From contig NZ_JBIGHW010000010.1 of assembly GCF_043555875.1 (NCBI RefSeq), positions 1 to 64,000 on the forward strand: DNA of 64,000 nucleotides. The letters are read 5' to 3'. Position numbers and translations under genes: made by a program. The notes under the pieces are model-generated. The model was not told where the DNA came from. It saw nothing but the letters and a program-made list of their open reading frames with translations, and searched no databases. Below, piece after piece: positions 44,341-53,373 of the stretch. The stretch is from Pelomonas margarita (GTDB taxonomy: Bacteria > Pseudomonadota > Gammaproteobacteria > Burkholderiales > Burkholderiaceae_C). Numbering within the stretch: position 1 is the stretch's first letter; each line of letters opens with the position of its first letter.

Positions 44341-45918
44341 TCACAGCCGGGACAGGCCGGCGCCGCGCAGCCCGACCAGCAGCGCCCGGCCGTCCGGCGC
44401 GACACGGAACTCGCCGAAGCGCGCAGCCGCCCAGCGCTGGCCCTCGCCCTCTCGGAAGAACCAGGCATCGCTCACCACGGTCCAGCGCCCGCTGCGGGGC
44501 GACAGCTCGATCAGCAGCTCGCCCGCCGCCAGCGGCTCACCGGCATGCACGCGCAGCAGGCGGGCTACGCCCTGCCCATCCCGCTGAGCCACCACCTGGG
44601 GCCGGGCGCTGCCAAGCGACGCGCTGTCCACGGAGCGCACGCCCCCAGGTAGGCTGAAGTTCAGCGCCATGTAGTCGCCCTGCATCAGCGAGCGCGGGTC
44701 CACCGGGGCCAGCGGCAGGAACACCGGCTGGCCCTCGGCGATCAGCGCCTCCTTCTGCACGATGGCCACGTTGACGACGGCCAGCACTGCCACGAGGCTG
44801 ACGGCCGCGCCCCAGCGGGCCGGCCGCAGCGCTGCGCGCGGCTGAGGCTGGCCCGGCGCTGCACGCCGCAAGGCCGGCCAGGCCAGCAGGCCCAGCAGCA
44901 GGCCGGCGCCCGCCAGCACCGCCGCCTTGGTGGCCAGCGGCCAGCTGAGCTGATAGTAGAAGCTGCCGATGATCCACAGCGCCGCCAGCGCGGCCGCCAC
45001 CGCCAGCCGCCAGCGCGCCCAGGCCAGGCAGACGGCGCCCATCAGCAGCGCCGCGCCCAGGGCCGGCATGAAGCCCGCGAGTGCCGCCATCACCAGGGCC
45101 ACGCCCGCCGCGCCAGGCTGACGCAGCAGCGGCCAGGCGCGGGTCAGCCAGGCCGCGGCGGCCAGGGCCAGCACAGCCGACACGCCGCCCGCCCCACCCG
45201 CCCAGGCCATGCCGTGCGTGCTGCCCCAGTTGCCCAGGGTGCCGCTGGTCAGCAGCGCCATGCCCGAGGACAAGGCCAGGCCCAGCAGCGTCATCGCGCC
45301 CCAACCTGTGGCCAGCGCCAGCCAGCCCGGCCGCAGGCCCACGGGGCGGCAGGCGCGCTGCGCGATCAGCCAGATCAAAACGCCGGCATGCCAGCCCAGC
45401 CACTCCGGGCGCGGCAGCGGCCAGGCGCCGCGTGGCGACACCAGGCGGCCGATCGCCACCGCGCAGAACAGCGCCGCCGCGGCAGCCAGGCAGGCCTTGA
45501 GCCAGAGGGGCCGCACCCACGCGCCGAGCAGCAGCGACACCGCCCCGAGCAGCCCAGCGGCGGCGGGGTCGGGCAGGTCCTGGAACATCGCGAAGCCCAG
45601 ACTGGCGCCGCCCGTCAGCAGCAGCGGCACTGCCAGCTGCTCGACGAACAGCGGCAGGCCGTCGGCACGCAGGATCACGCCCGTCACGGCCAGCAGCAGC
45701 CCGCCGGCCAGCCAGGCGCCACCATGCTGGAACAAGGGGCCGAAGGCCAGCGCCAGCACCGCCACCAGCGGCACGGCGGCCAGCCAGGCGCCCAGCGCCG
45801 TCAGCAGCGCCACCGGCCAGGGCCGCGCCGTCTCGGGCGGCGGCACCACGGCGTCCGCCGGCAGCAGCTGCCGCGCCTGGGCCTGCTGCCACAGCGCCGC
45901 GACGCGATCGCGGCTCAT
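44341..45918 (-). CDS. Membrane protein with DUF4401-like and GDYXXLXY domains
   Basis: The 525-residue protein has about twelve hydrophobic helices, then a C-terminal soluble domain carrying GDYMALNF, which matches the GDYXXLXY motif that names the domain. It pairs with the DUF2157 protein upstream (4-base overlap). Such pairs occur widely in proteobacteria; their function is not established, though an envelope role is likely. It ends about 70 bases before the flotillin operon. Confidence 0.88.
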   Translation of the reverse strand: MSRDRVAALWQQAQARQLLPADAVVPPPETARPWPVALLTALGAWLAAVPLVAVLALAFGPLFQHGGAWLAGGLLLAVTGVILRADGLPLFVEQLAVPLLLTGGASLGFAMFQDLPDPAAAGLLGAVSLLLGAWVRPLWLKACLAAAAALFCAVAIGRLVSPRGAWPLPRPEWLGWHAGVLIWLIAQRACRPVGLRPGWLALATGWGAMTLLGLALSSGMALLTSGTLGNWGSTHGMAWAGGAGGVSAVLALAAAAWLTRAWPLLRQPGAAGVALVMAALAGFMPALGAALLMGAVCLAWARWRLAVAAALAALWIIGSFYYQLSWPLATKAAVLAGAGLLLGLLAWPALRRAAPGQPQPRAALRPARWGAAVSLVAVLAVVNVAIVQKEALIAEGQPVFLPLAPVDPRSLMQGDYMALNFSLPGGVRSVDSASLGSARPQVVAQRDGQGVARLLRVHAGEPLAAGELLIELSPRSGRWTVVSDAWFFREGEGQRWAAARFGEFRVAPDGRALLVGLRGAGLSRL

Positions 45919-46886
45919 GCCGCACTACCGGCGCGGCGTGCCAGGCGAAGCACACCGCTGACCGTCGCCGCAAGCAGGCCGGCGGCCACCAGCCCCAGCA
46001 GCAGGAACTCGCCCATCCCGTTGCCACTCGTGGCACCGTGGAACAACCAGCGCCCCAGCCCGCCGACCAGCACCACGTTCAGGCCCAGCGCAGCCGCGCT
46101 CAGCGTGAACAGGTCGAACGTCGCCGGCCGCGACGCCGCCCAGGCCGCCACCGCCAGCACGGCCAGCGCCAGCACCACCTGCAGCGACGGGCGCTGGCTG
46201 AACAGCGCCCAGACGGCGCTGCTGGTCACCAGGAATACCGCCAGCGTGGCGCCCAGCCGGCGCGCCCACAGCCCCGCGCCCAGTCGCCGCCCGGGCGCGC
46301 TGCCCAGCGCCAGCACCAGGACCAGCGTCGCGCTCCAGCCGATCAGGTGCACTACCAAGTCGTCGGGATCGGCGCGCCAGCGGTGGCCGGTGTGGGCGCC
46401 CATCCACAAGGCGATGGCCGTCGCGGCCACCAGCGTCCAGGCACTCCACAGCGCGTCGGCCCGCACGCCCAGTGTCAGCGGCAGGCCTAACGCGGCCCAC
46501 AGCGCAAACAGCTGCCAGGGGTCGGCGCCGGTCTGGTAGGTCTGGCCGAAGAACGCCAGCAGGCCACCCATAGCCAGCAGGCTCAGCAGCCCCAGCGGCA
46601 TGCGCAGCCGCGGCCAGGCCATGACGCCCAGCGCACCTGCCGCCACGCCAGCCTGCAGCAGCGCGAACTGCTGACCGCGCGACAGCCCGCCCCATTGCGC
46701 CGCGACGGTGAAGATCAGCCCCAGCCCGATCAGCAGGCCGGCCAGACCCAGCAAGGCTAGCGGCCCGTAGGCTTGCAGCGCCGACGGCGGTCGGCCCAGG
46801 TCGTCCAGCGCCAGCAGTTCACGCTGCCGTGCCTCGTCCCAGCCCTGGGTGCGCGCGTGCTGCGCGACGACCGTCTGCCAATCCAT
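45915..46886 (-). CDS. DUF2157 membrane protein
   Basis: The 323-residue protein has a short cytoplasmic N-terminal helical part (WQTVVAQHARTQGWDEAR) and about eight to nine hydrophobic helices. A conserved GLLIGLGLIFTVAAQWGGL segment marks the DUF2157 region. It overlaps the GDYXXLXY gene by four bases, so both are probably made together. The function is unknown. Confidence 0.88.
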   Translation of the reverse strand: MDWQTVVAQHARTQGWDEARQRELLALDDLGRPPSALQAYGPLALLGLAGLLIGLGLIFTVAAQWGGLSRGQQFALLQAGVAAGALGVMAWPRLRMPLGLLSLLAMGGLLAFFGQTYQTGADPWQLFALWAALGLPLTLGVRADALWSAWTLVAATAIALWMGAHTGHRWRADPDDLVVHLIGWSATLVLVLALGSAPGRRLGAGLWARRLGATLAVFLVTSSAVWALFSQRPSLQVVLALAVLAVAAWAASRPATFDLFTLSAAALGLNVVLVGGLGRWLFHGATSGNGMGEFLLLGLVAAGLLAATVSGVLRLARRAGSAA

Positions 46887-46939
46887 GCCAGCTCCCGGGT
46901 GCCAGGAAACGCCCCTGGCTCGGCCGGCATGCTAACGAC

Positions 46940-47992
46940 CTAAGCAGCGTCCAGCATCTTGCTGAAGAAGCGGTCGCCGCTGACGCGGGGCTTGTAGGCC
47001 GACACGGCTCTGGCGATGGCCGCGATGTGGTCGGGTGTCGTGCCACAGCAGCCCCCGGCGATGTTCAGGAAGCCCGCCTGCGCGAACTCGCCCACCAGGC
47101 GCGCGGTGACGTCAGGCGTCTCGTCGAAGCCGGTATCGCTCATCGGGTTGGGCAGGCCGGCATTGGGGTAGCAGCTGACGGCCACATCGCCAGCCACCTT
47201 CGCCAGTTCCTCAATATAGGGCCGCATCAGCGTGGCGCCCAAGGCGCAGTTCAGGCCGATGGCGATGGGCCGAGCGTGGCGCACCGAGTGCCAGAAGGCG
47301 GTGACCGTCTGGCCGGACAGGATGCGGCCGGAGGCGTCCGTCACCGTGCCCGAGATGATGACGGGCAGGCGCTCGCCGCTGTCTTCCATCAGTTGGTCCA
47401 CCGCGAAGATGGCGGCCTTGGCGTTCAGCGTGTCGAAGATGGTTTCGATGAGGAAGACGTCGGCACCGCCATCCAGCAGGCCCTTGGCCTGTTCGTAGTA
47501 GGCGTCGCGCAGCGTGTCGAAATCGACGTTGCGGGCACCCGGGTCGTTCACATCCGGGCTGATGGACGCCGTGCGCGGCGTGGGGCCGAGGGCGCCGGCC
47601 ACGTAGCGCGGCTTGTCGGGCGTCGAGTACTTGTCACAGGCCTGGCGGGCGATCTGTGCGGCGACTACGTTCATCTCGTAGGCCAGCTCGGGCAGGTCGT
47701 AGTCCTCCTGCGCTACGGACGTGGCGCCGAAGGTGTTGGTTTCGATGAGGTCGGCGCCGGCCGCGAGGTACTGCTCGTGGATCTCGCGGATGACGTCGGG
47801 CCGCGTGAACAGCAGCAGCTCGTTGTTGCCCTTCAGGTCCTTGCCGTGGTCCTTGAAGCGCTCGCCGCGGTAGTCCGCCTCGCCGAGCTTGTAGCGCTGG
47901 ATCATGGTGCCCATCGCGCCATCAAGGATGGCAATGCGTTGCTGCAGCGTGGCGGGCAGGTCCTTGGCGCGGGTGTAGGCGATGGGCTTCAT
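46940..47992 (-). CDS. metH: Homocysteine S-methyltransferase domain of methionine synthase (split MetH)
   Basis: The 350-residue protein corresponds to the N-terminal homocysteine-binding domain of cobalamin-dependent methionine synthase. The zinc ligands are C249, C315 and C316 (GLNC and GGCCGTTP), close to E. coli MetH C247, C310 and C311. The folate, cobalamin and reactivation domains are absent and are not encoded on either side in this window. In Burkholderiales MetH is often split into two proteins, with the second gene usually adjacent. The ATG at 47992 starts the conserved domain. Confidence 0.93.
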   Translation of the reverse strand: MKPIAYTRAKDLPATLQQRIAILDGAMGTMIQRYKLGEADYRGERFKDHGKDLKGNNELLLFTRPDVIREIHEQYLAAGADLIETNTFGATSVAQEDYDLPELAYEMNVVAAQIARQACDKYSTPDKPRYVAGALGPTPRTASISPDVNDPGARNVDFDTLRDAYYEQAKGLLDGGADVFLIETIFDTLNAKAAIFAVDQLMEDSGERLPVIISGTVTDASGRILSGQTVTAFWHSVRHARPIAIGLNCALGATLMRPYIEELAKVAGDVAVSCYPNAGLPNPMSDTGFDETPDVTARLVGEFAQAGFLNIAGGCCGTTPDHIAAIARAVSAYKPRVSGDRFFSKMLDAA

Positions 47993-48032
47993 GGTCGCGG
48001 CATTTTCGCAGCCTGCGGCCCTCGCCTGCTTC

Positions 48033-48917
48033 TCAAGGGCCGAAGAAGGCCTGCGCCTCGGAGATGACGACGTCAGACACCTCCTCGGCGAGGTAGTGGC
48101 CGCTGTCCACTGCGCGGCCGCTGACGTCCGCCGCCGCGGCCTGCCACAGCGCCAGCGGCTCGAAGCAGCGGCCAACGACGCCGTGCGCGCCCCACAGCAC
48201 ACGTAGCGGCTGCGTGACGAGCCGGCCGGCGGCGCGGTCGGCCCGGTCATGCGCGAGGTCGATACCGGCCCCGGCGCGGTAGTCGGCGCAGATGCCGGCG
48301 GCCGTGCCGGGGCGCTGGATGCAGCGCTCGTACTGCGCCCAGGCCTCGGGCGCGAAGAAGCTGCCGCCGCGACGGCCCATGCCGTCGCGCAGGTAGGCCA
48401 GCGGGTCGCTCTCGATGAAGCGCTCGGGCAGCGGCGCCGGCTGGATCAGGAAGAACCAGTGCCAGTAGGCGCGGGCAAAGGCTTCGGTCGTGCCCTCGTA
48501 CATGGCCAGCGTGGGCGCGATGTCCAGCAGCAGCAACCGGGTGACCACCTCCGGATGGTCGAGCGCCAGCCGGTGCGCCACGCGGGCGCCGCGGTCGTGG
48601 GCCAGCACGGCGAAGCGTTCGTGGCCCAGCTGTCGCATGACGGCCACCGCGTCCAGCGCCATCTCGCGCTTGGCATAGGCGGCGCTGCCCTCGCCGGCCG
48701 GTGGACGGTCGCTGTCGCCGTAACCGCGCAAGTCCATTAGCACGACGCGGCGCGTGCGCGCCAGCACCGGGGCCACGCGGTGCCACATGGCCATGGTCTG
48801 CGGGTGGCCGTGCAGCAGCAGCAAAGGCGGGCGGGTGTCTTGCGCGGGGCCGCCGTGGCGGGCGAACAGCGCGACACCGTCGCGCTGGGCGTTGAAGGGT
48901 TGGAAGCCGGTCCACAT
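48033..48917 (-). CDS. Alpha/beta hydrolase of the fluoroacetate dehalogenase type
   Basis: The 294-residue protein has the oxyanion segment LLLLHGHPQT and a nucleophile elbow AHDRGARV with D108. Alignment by eye to the Rhodopseudomonas fluoroacetate dehalogenase (D110, R111, R114, D134, H155, W156, H280) gives D108, R109, R112, D132, H153, W154 and H274. The residues that hold carboxylate and fluoride (WHWFFLIQP) are thus kept. It probably dehalogenates haloacetates; an epoxide or ester hydrolase role is less likely. It lies 41 bases upstream of the MetH gene on the same strand. Confidence 0.88.
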   Translation of the reverse strand: MWTGFQPFNAQRDGVALFARHGGPAQDTRPPLLLLHGHPQTMAMWHRVAPVLARTRRVVLMDLRGYGDSDRPPAGEGSAAYAKREMALDAVAVMRQLGHERFAVLAHDRGARVAHRLALDHPEVVTRLLLLDIAPTLAMYEGTTEAFARAYWHWFFLIQPAPLPERFIESDPLAYLRDGMGRRGGSFFAPEAWAQYERCIQRPGTAAGICADYRAGAGIDLAHDRADRAAGRLVTQPLRVLWGAHGVVGRCFEPLALWQAAAADVSGRAVDSGHYLAEEVSDVVISEAQAFFGP

Positions 48918-49039
48918 GCCAGCGATTGTGGGCCGCGCACGGTATAAGCTTTTGTTATGGCCCCTGCCTGCCGCAGCGCTTGCGCGCGCCGGGCCGCACC
49001 GAACAATCCGCCGGGCACACCGCCCGCCTTCCGCCGCCG

Positions 49040-50614
49040 ATGAAAACCGCCCTGCTCTGCACCGCCCTCGCCCTGCTACCCGCCGCCGCCCTGGCCCAGG
49101 GCAAGCCGCTGGTCTACTGCGCCGACGCCAGTCCCGAGGGCTTCGACCCCGGCTTGTGGGACAGCGCCAGCACCAACACCGTCAGCGCGCAGATGTTCGA
49201 CGGGCTGCTGGGCTTCAAGCGCCCCTCGACCGAGCTGGTGCCCAAGCTGGCGACGAGCTGGGAGATCTCGCCCGACGCCAAGAGCTTCACCTTCAAGCTG
49301 CGGCCGGGCGTGAAGTTCCACAGCACGCCGTGGTTCAAGCCCACGCGCACGCTGAACGCCGATGACGTGGTGTTCACGTTCAGCCGCTTCATCGACGCCA
49401 GCCATCCATTCAACAAGGCGTTCCCGGCCAACTTCATCTACCCGCAAAACCTGGGCCTGGCCAAGCTGATCGCGGGCATCGACAAGGTGGACGAGCTGAC
49501 GGTGCGCTTCCGCCTGCACCAGCCCAACGTCACCTTCATCGCCAACGTGGCGTTCGCGTTTGCCGGCATCCACTCGGCCGAATACGCAGCCCAGTTGCTG
49601 AAGGCCGGCAAGGCCAGCCAGATCAACGTGCAGCCGGTGGGCACGGGGCCGTTCATGTTCAAGAGCTACGCCAAGGACGACGTGCTGCGCATGACGGCCA
49701 ACCCTGACTACTGGGGCGGCAAGCAACCCACGCCGACGCTGGTGTTCAGCATCAGCCGCGAGCCCAATGTGCGGGTGCAGAAGATCGCCGCCGGCGAATG
49801 CCATGTGACGGCAGCGCTGCGCGACGTGGACGTTGGCACTCTGAGCAGCAACCCCAATGTCAGCGTCGAGAAGATCCAGGCGCTGAACATCTCCTACCTG
49901 GGATTCAACCTGAAGAAAGCGCCCACCGACAAGCGCGAGGTGCGCGAGGCGCTGGACATCGCCATCGACCGCAACGCCATCTTCAAGGCGCTGTTCCCGC
50001 GCGGCGACGCAATGCAGGCGGTGAGCGCCTTCCCGCCCGCCATTCCTGGCTACAACAAGGCGCTGAAGAACGAGTTCGATCCTGCCAAGGCCAAAGCCTT
50101 GCTGGCCAAGTCCGGCTACCCCAACGGCTTCGAGCTCGACCTGTGGGCCCTTCCCGTGCAACGCCCAACCAACCCCAACGGTCAGCTGATGGCCCAGCTC
50201 ATCCAGCAGGACTGGGCCAAGATCGGCGTCAAGGCCCACATCAAGACCTACGAGTGGGGCGAGTACCTCAAGCGCGCAAACAACGGCGAGCACAACGTCT
50301 ACATGAGCGGCTGGAGCGGCGAGACGGGTGATGCCGACGACTTCCTGACCCCCAACCTCAGCTGTGCGACCAGCCGGGGCGGCATCAAGTTCTGCAACGC
50401 CGATTTCGAGAAGCTCATCGACGAGGCCCGCGCCACGCCCGAGACCAAGAAGCGCAACGCGCTGTACGAGAAGGCGCAGGAGATCTTCAAGCGCGAACGC
50501 CCCTGGATCACGATGGCGCACTCCACCGTCTACATCCCGGTGCGCAAGGACGTGGTGGGCTTCAAGATGGCGCCGAACGGCTCCGTCGACTTCGAAGGCG
50601 TTTACAGAAAGTGA
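49040..50614 (+). CDS. ABC transporter substrate-binding protein, family 5 (DppA-like)
   Basis: The 524-residue periplasmic protein has a signal peptide (about 1-20, cleavage after AALAQ). Family features are the N-terminal YCADASPEGFDPGLW, the PVGTGPFMFKSY box and YNKALKNEFDPAKAKALLAKSGYPNG. Relatives bind di- and oligopeptides, haem or D-Ala-D-Ala. No permease or ATPase gene is adjacent, so it must use a transporter encoded elsewhere. The neighbouring VanX-like dipeptidase favours murein dipeptides as ligand. Confidence 0.93.
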   Translation: MKTALLCTALALLPAAALAQGKPLVYCADASPEGFDPGLWDSASTNTVSAQMFDGLLGFKRPSTELVPKLATSWEISPDAKSFTFKLRPGVKFHSTPWFKPTRTLNADDVVFTFSRFIDASHPFNKAFPANFIYPQNLGLAKLIAGIDKVDELTVRFRLHQPNVTFIANVAFAFAGIHSAEYAAQLLKAGKASQINVQPVGTGPFMFKSYAKDDVLRMTANPDYWGGKQPTPTLVFSISREPNVRVQKIAAGECHVTAALRDVDVGTLSSNPNVSVEKIQALNISYLGFNLKKAPTDKREVREALDIAIDRNAIFKALFPRGDAMQAVSAFPPAIPGYNKALKNEFDPAKAKALLAKSGYPNGFELDLWALPVQRPTNPNGQLMAQLIQQDWAKIGVKAHIKTYEWGEYLKRANNGEHNVYMSGWSGETGDADDFLTPNLSCATSRGGIKFCNADFEKLIDEARATPETKKRNALYEKAQEIFKRERPWITMAHSTVYIPVRKDVVGFKMAPNGSVDFEGVYRK

Positions 50615-50659
50615 AGTCCCCGGTCCGGCGAGTACGCCAGCCCGCCCCCCGAGGGAGCC

Positions 50660-50730
50660 GATGCGCTTCCGGGGAGTGCCCCGCAAGCGCATCGAGGGGG
50701 CCGGCTTGGGAGCGGCCCGGCGCTCGGCCC
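50660..50730. repeat. Intergenic hairpin and dispersed GC-rich repeat (copy 1)
   Basis: A 15-base imperfect inverted repeat (50660-50674 / 50679-50693, one mismatch, 4-base loop) is followed by a 32-base GC-rich motif at 50699-50730. The same motif recurs in reverse orientation at 63272-63302 with a single-base indel. It lies in the gap between the binding protein and LysR genes and may act as a terminator or a mobile intergenic element. Confidence 0.7.
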
Positions 50731-50744
50731 TAAACACCACAACC

Positions 50745-51644
50745 ATGCGTCTCCGACATATCGAGGTCTTCCACGCCATCATGCAGGCCGGCACCATCAG
50801 CGGTGCCGCACAGCTGCTGCACATCTCGCAGCCAGCCGTCACAAAGGTGCTGCAGCACTGCGAGCTGCAGCTGGGCATGCCACTGTTCGACCGCGTACGC
50901 GGCAAGCTCTACCCCACGCCCGAGGCGCAGCGGCTGTTCGTTGAGATTGACAAGCTCAACCGCGACCTCGTCGGCATCCGCCGCCTGGCCGCCAACCTGA
51001 AGAGCGGCGAGGCCGAGCAGGTGCGCCTGGTGGCCACGCCCGCGCTGGCCACGGCCATCGTGCCGGCCGCCATGACGCCCTGGTGCAAGGCCCACCCGCA
51101 GGCCAACTGCTCGCTGGCGACGCACCACACGCGCGAGATCGTGTCGGCGCTGCTGCTGGGCGAGGCCGACCTGGCGCTGTCGCTGCAGGACCCGCGCCAC
51201 CCCGGCATCAAGGCCGAGGTCATCGCCAGCGGCGCCATGGTGGCGCTGTGCCCGCTGGCCAGTCCCGAGGCGCGCGGCGACGGGCCGCTGGACCTGGCCG
51301 ACATCCGCACCGAGATCGTCGGCCTGCACAGCGACGACCCGCTCGCCGGCCTGCTGCATCACGCCGGCGAGGCGCTGGGCCAGACGCTGGCCAGCCGCAT
51401 CACCGTGCAGACCTACCAGCTCGCCCGCGCGCTGGTGGAGGCCGGCGTGGGCATGACGCTGGTGGACCCATTCACCGCCGCCAGCGCCGACACCACCAGG
51501 GTGCGCGTGCGCGCGCTGGCGCCGCAGGTCGGCGTCCACCTCTACCTGCTCAGCGCCGCCAGCGCGCCGCTGGGCCAGGCCTCGCGCCGGCTGGTGAAGT
51601 TCATCACCGCCGCCGCCCACGAACACCTTGCTCGACTGCCCTGA
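50745..51644 (+). CDS. LysR family transcriptional regulator
   Basis: The 299-residue protein has an N-terminal winged helix-turn-helix (HIEVFHAIMQAGTISGAAQL, ISQPAVTKVL) and a substrate-binding effector domain. Its stop overlaps the start of the VanX-like gene (TGATG), so the regulator and dipeptidase are translated together. It may control that gene and the upstream binding protein in response to a murein-derived peptide or amino acid; this is inferred from position. Confidence 0.93.
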   Translation: MRLRHIEVFHAIMQAGTISGAAQLLHISQPAVTKVLQHCELQLGMPLFDRVRGKLYPTPEAQRLFVEIDKLNRDLVGIRRLAANLKSGEAEQVRLVATPALATAIVPAAMTPWCKAHPQANCSLATHHTREIVSALLLGEADLALSLQDPRHPGIKAEVIASGAMVALCPLASPEARGDGPLDLADIRTEIVGLHSDDPLAGLLHHAGEALGQTLASRITVQTYQLARALVEAGVGMTLVDPFTAASADTTRVRVRALAPQVGVHLYLLSAASAPLGQASRRLVKFITAAAHEHLARLP

Positions 51645-52258
51645 TGGCCGACCCTGTCCGCATCGAAGACATCGCCGCTCACCCGCACTTCCGTCGGCTG
51701 GTCGGCCTGCGCCACGGCATCGCCGTGGACCTGCGCTACGCCAGCGCCAACAACTTCGTGGGCCATGCCGTGTACGACGGCTTCGACTGCCACTGGCTGC
51801 GCCGTGAGGCGGCCGAGGCGCTGGAGCACGCCGCCGCCTGGCTGCACGCGCGCCGCCCCGGCTGGCGGCTGCTGGTGCTCGATGGGCTGCGCCCGCAGCG
51901 TGTGCAGCAGCGCCTGTGGGACGAGCTGCAGGGCACGCCGCTGACGATGTACCTCGCCCCACCCGAGCGCGGCTCCATCCACAGCTTCGGCATGGCCGTG
52001 GACCTCACGCTGCTGGACCCGCAGGGCCGCGAGGTGGACATGGGCAGCGGCTTCGACGAGATGACGCTGACCTCCCACCCTGACCACGAGGCCGAGCACC
52101 TCGCGCTGGGCCTGCTGACCGCGCAGCAGCTCACCGAGCGCGGCTGGCTGCGCGCCGCCATGCGCGAGGCCGGCTTCCAGGGCATCGCCACCGAGTGGTG
52201 GCACTTCGACTTCGGCGACCGCGTGGCCGTGCGGCGCGACCTGCCCCGGGTGCTGTGA
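51644..52258 (+). CDS. ddpX: D-alanyl-D-alanine dipeptidase (VanX/DdpX family)
   Basis: The 204-residue zinc peptidase is of the M15D type. Ligands H113, D120 (SIHSFGMAVD) and H187, catalytic E184 (EWWHF), and R83 (DGLRPQ) match VanX H116, D123, H184, E181 and R71. No signal peptide is present, so it hydrolyses imported D-Ala-D-Ala in the cytoplasm. No vanH or vanA gene is present, so a role in nutrient scavenging, as for E. coli DdpX, is more likely than glycopeptide resistance. Confidence 0.93.
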   Translation: MADPVRIEDIAAHPHFRRLVGLRHGIAVDLRYASANNFVGHAVYDGFDCHWLRREAAEALEHAAAWLHARRPGWRLLVLDGLRPQRVQQRLWDELQGTPLTMYLAPPERGSIHSFGMAVDLTLLDPQGREVDMGSGFDEMTLTSHPDHEAEHLALGLLTAQQLTERGWLRAAMREAGFQGIATEWWHFDFGDRVAVRRDLPRVL

Positions 52259-52264
52259 GTGGCC

Positions 52265-52498
52265 TCAGCCGATGTGCTCGAAACGCGGACACTGCACGCC
52301 GTCCACCAGCAGCGTGCCGGTGAACATCTCGAACGGTCTCACCCACCAGCCACTGTCGTTGTAGAGCGGCCGGTACACCACCAACGGTGCCAACGTCTCG
52401 CTGTGGCGGGCCACGCCCATCACCTCGTACTCGCCCCCCTTGTAGTGGCGGTAGCGGCCGAGGGCCAGGGCGGGCAGCGGGGGCAGGTCTTGGCTCAT
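52265..52498 (-). CDS. DUF1653 family protein
   Basis: The 77-residue protein has the DUF1653 pattern (GRYRHYKGGEYEVMGVARHSET, then LVVYRPLY and FEMFTG, followed by PRF). The function is unknown. The ATG at 52498 starts the domain; the in-frame extension to 52561 lies in the neighbouring coding region. The gene converges on the VanX-like gene with a 6-base gap. Confidence 0.88.
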   Translation of the reverse strand: MSQDLPPLPALALGRYRHYKGGEYEVMGVARHSETLAPLVVYRPLYNDSGWWVRPFEMFTGTLLVDGVQCPRFEHIG

Positions 52499-52512
52499 CC
52501 CCGCATTGGACC

Positions 52513-53325
52513 TCACGCCGGCAGGCGGCACGCACCGCCTGCATCCGCCGACTGCCGGCACAGCTCGCGCCAGAACCGGCCCATGAACGCCGGATGCTGC
52601 TCTGCAAACGCGGGCCGTGCGCCCACATGCAGCCGCAGCCGCTCCACCGGCGGCCCGACGCGCACCACCTGGCGTGCCAGCGCCGCATCGCGGCGCAGCC
52701 GCTCGTCGAGGTAGTAGCTGTGCATCAGCAGCAGCGGCGTGCGGCCGGCCAGCAGCTTCTGCAGCACGCTCTCGTGGTTGGGCGCCGGCTCCACCGGCCA
52801 GCCGCGCTCCTGGGCCAGCCGCTCCGCGCTGCTGCCGGCCGTGACGCCCACGCGGGCCTGCGGAGGCAGCACCGGCGCTCCGCCCTGCGCTGCCAGCCCG
52901 GCCCGGTGCGCATACAGCGCGTACTCCACCTGACCCAGGCTAAGGTCGAACTGCCCCCGCGCGCCCTGCGGCCGGGGCAAGGTCAGCAACGCGGCCATCG
53001 GCCCGCCCTGGGCCACGGCAGCCACGAGATCCAGCTCACCGCTGCCAAGCATGGCCCGCACGCGCCGCGACGGCAGCCGCAACAGCTCGGCCTGCGTGTC
53101 GCAGCCCAGCCGCTTCAGCGCGCCACGCACCCAGTCCACCAGCAGGCCCGGTGGCGCGGCGAAGGCGTCGCCGCGCCCCTGCAAGAAAGGCTCGGCCGGC
53201 GCGTCCGGAAAGCTGATGCGCAGCCGCGCCGGGCAGCCACCCTGGGCCCAGGCCGCGCTGCCAGCAAGCGCCCACAGCGCCACCACGGCGATCACCACGC
53301 AACGACTCCAAGGGCTAGGCTTCAC
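52513..53325 (-). CDS. Periplasmic substrate-binding protein, family 3-like
   Basis: The roughly 270-residue protein has a signal peptide (VIAVVALWALAGSAAWAQG) and a two-lobed amino-acid-binding fold (GLLVDWVRGALKRLGC, LGSGELDLVAAV, RVGVTAGSS). The GTG at 53325 was chosen because it directly precedes the signal; the frame runs upstream to 53403 without a better start. There is no transporter gene beside it, so it may be an orphan binding protein or sensor. It is divergent from the LD-carboxypeptidase gene. Confidence 0.8.
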   Translation of the reverse strand: MKPSPWSRCVVIAVVALWALAGSAAWAQGGCPARLRISFPDAPAEPFLQGRGDAFAAPPGLLVDWVRGALKRLGCDTQAELLRLPSRRVRAMLGSGELDLVAAVAQGGPMAALLTLPRPQGARGQFDLSLGQVEYALYAHRAGLAAQGGAPVLPPQARVGVTAGSSAERLAQERGWPVEPAPNHESVLQKLLAGRTPLLLMHSYYLDERLRRDAALARQVVRVGPPVERLRLHVGARPAFAEQHPAFMGRFWRELCRQSADAGGACRLPA

Positions 53326-53373
53326 GGGCCCAGTATGCAGTCGGCCCTCCCTCCCTGACTCAGCAAGAACACC

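Noticed and set aside
48926..49039. N-terminal extension of the peptide-binding protein
   Set aside because: Starting there would bury the signal peptide that begins at 49040.
51644..52258. VanX-type gene as part of a glycopeptide-resistance cluster
   Set aside because: No vanH, vanA/B ligase or VanRS genes are nearby; LysR and peptide-binding neighbours fit scavenging.
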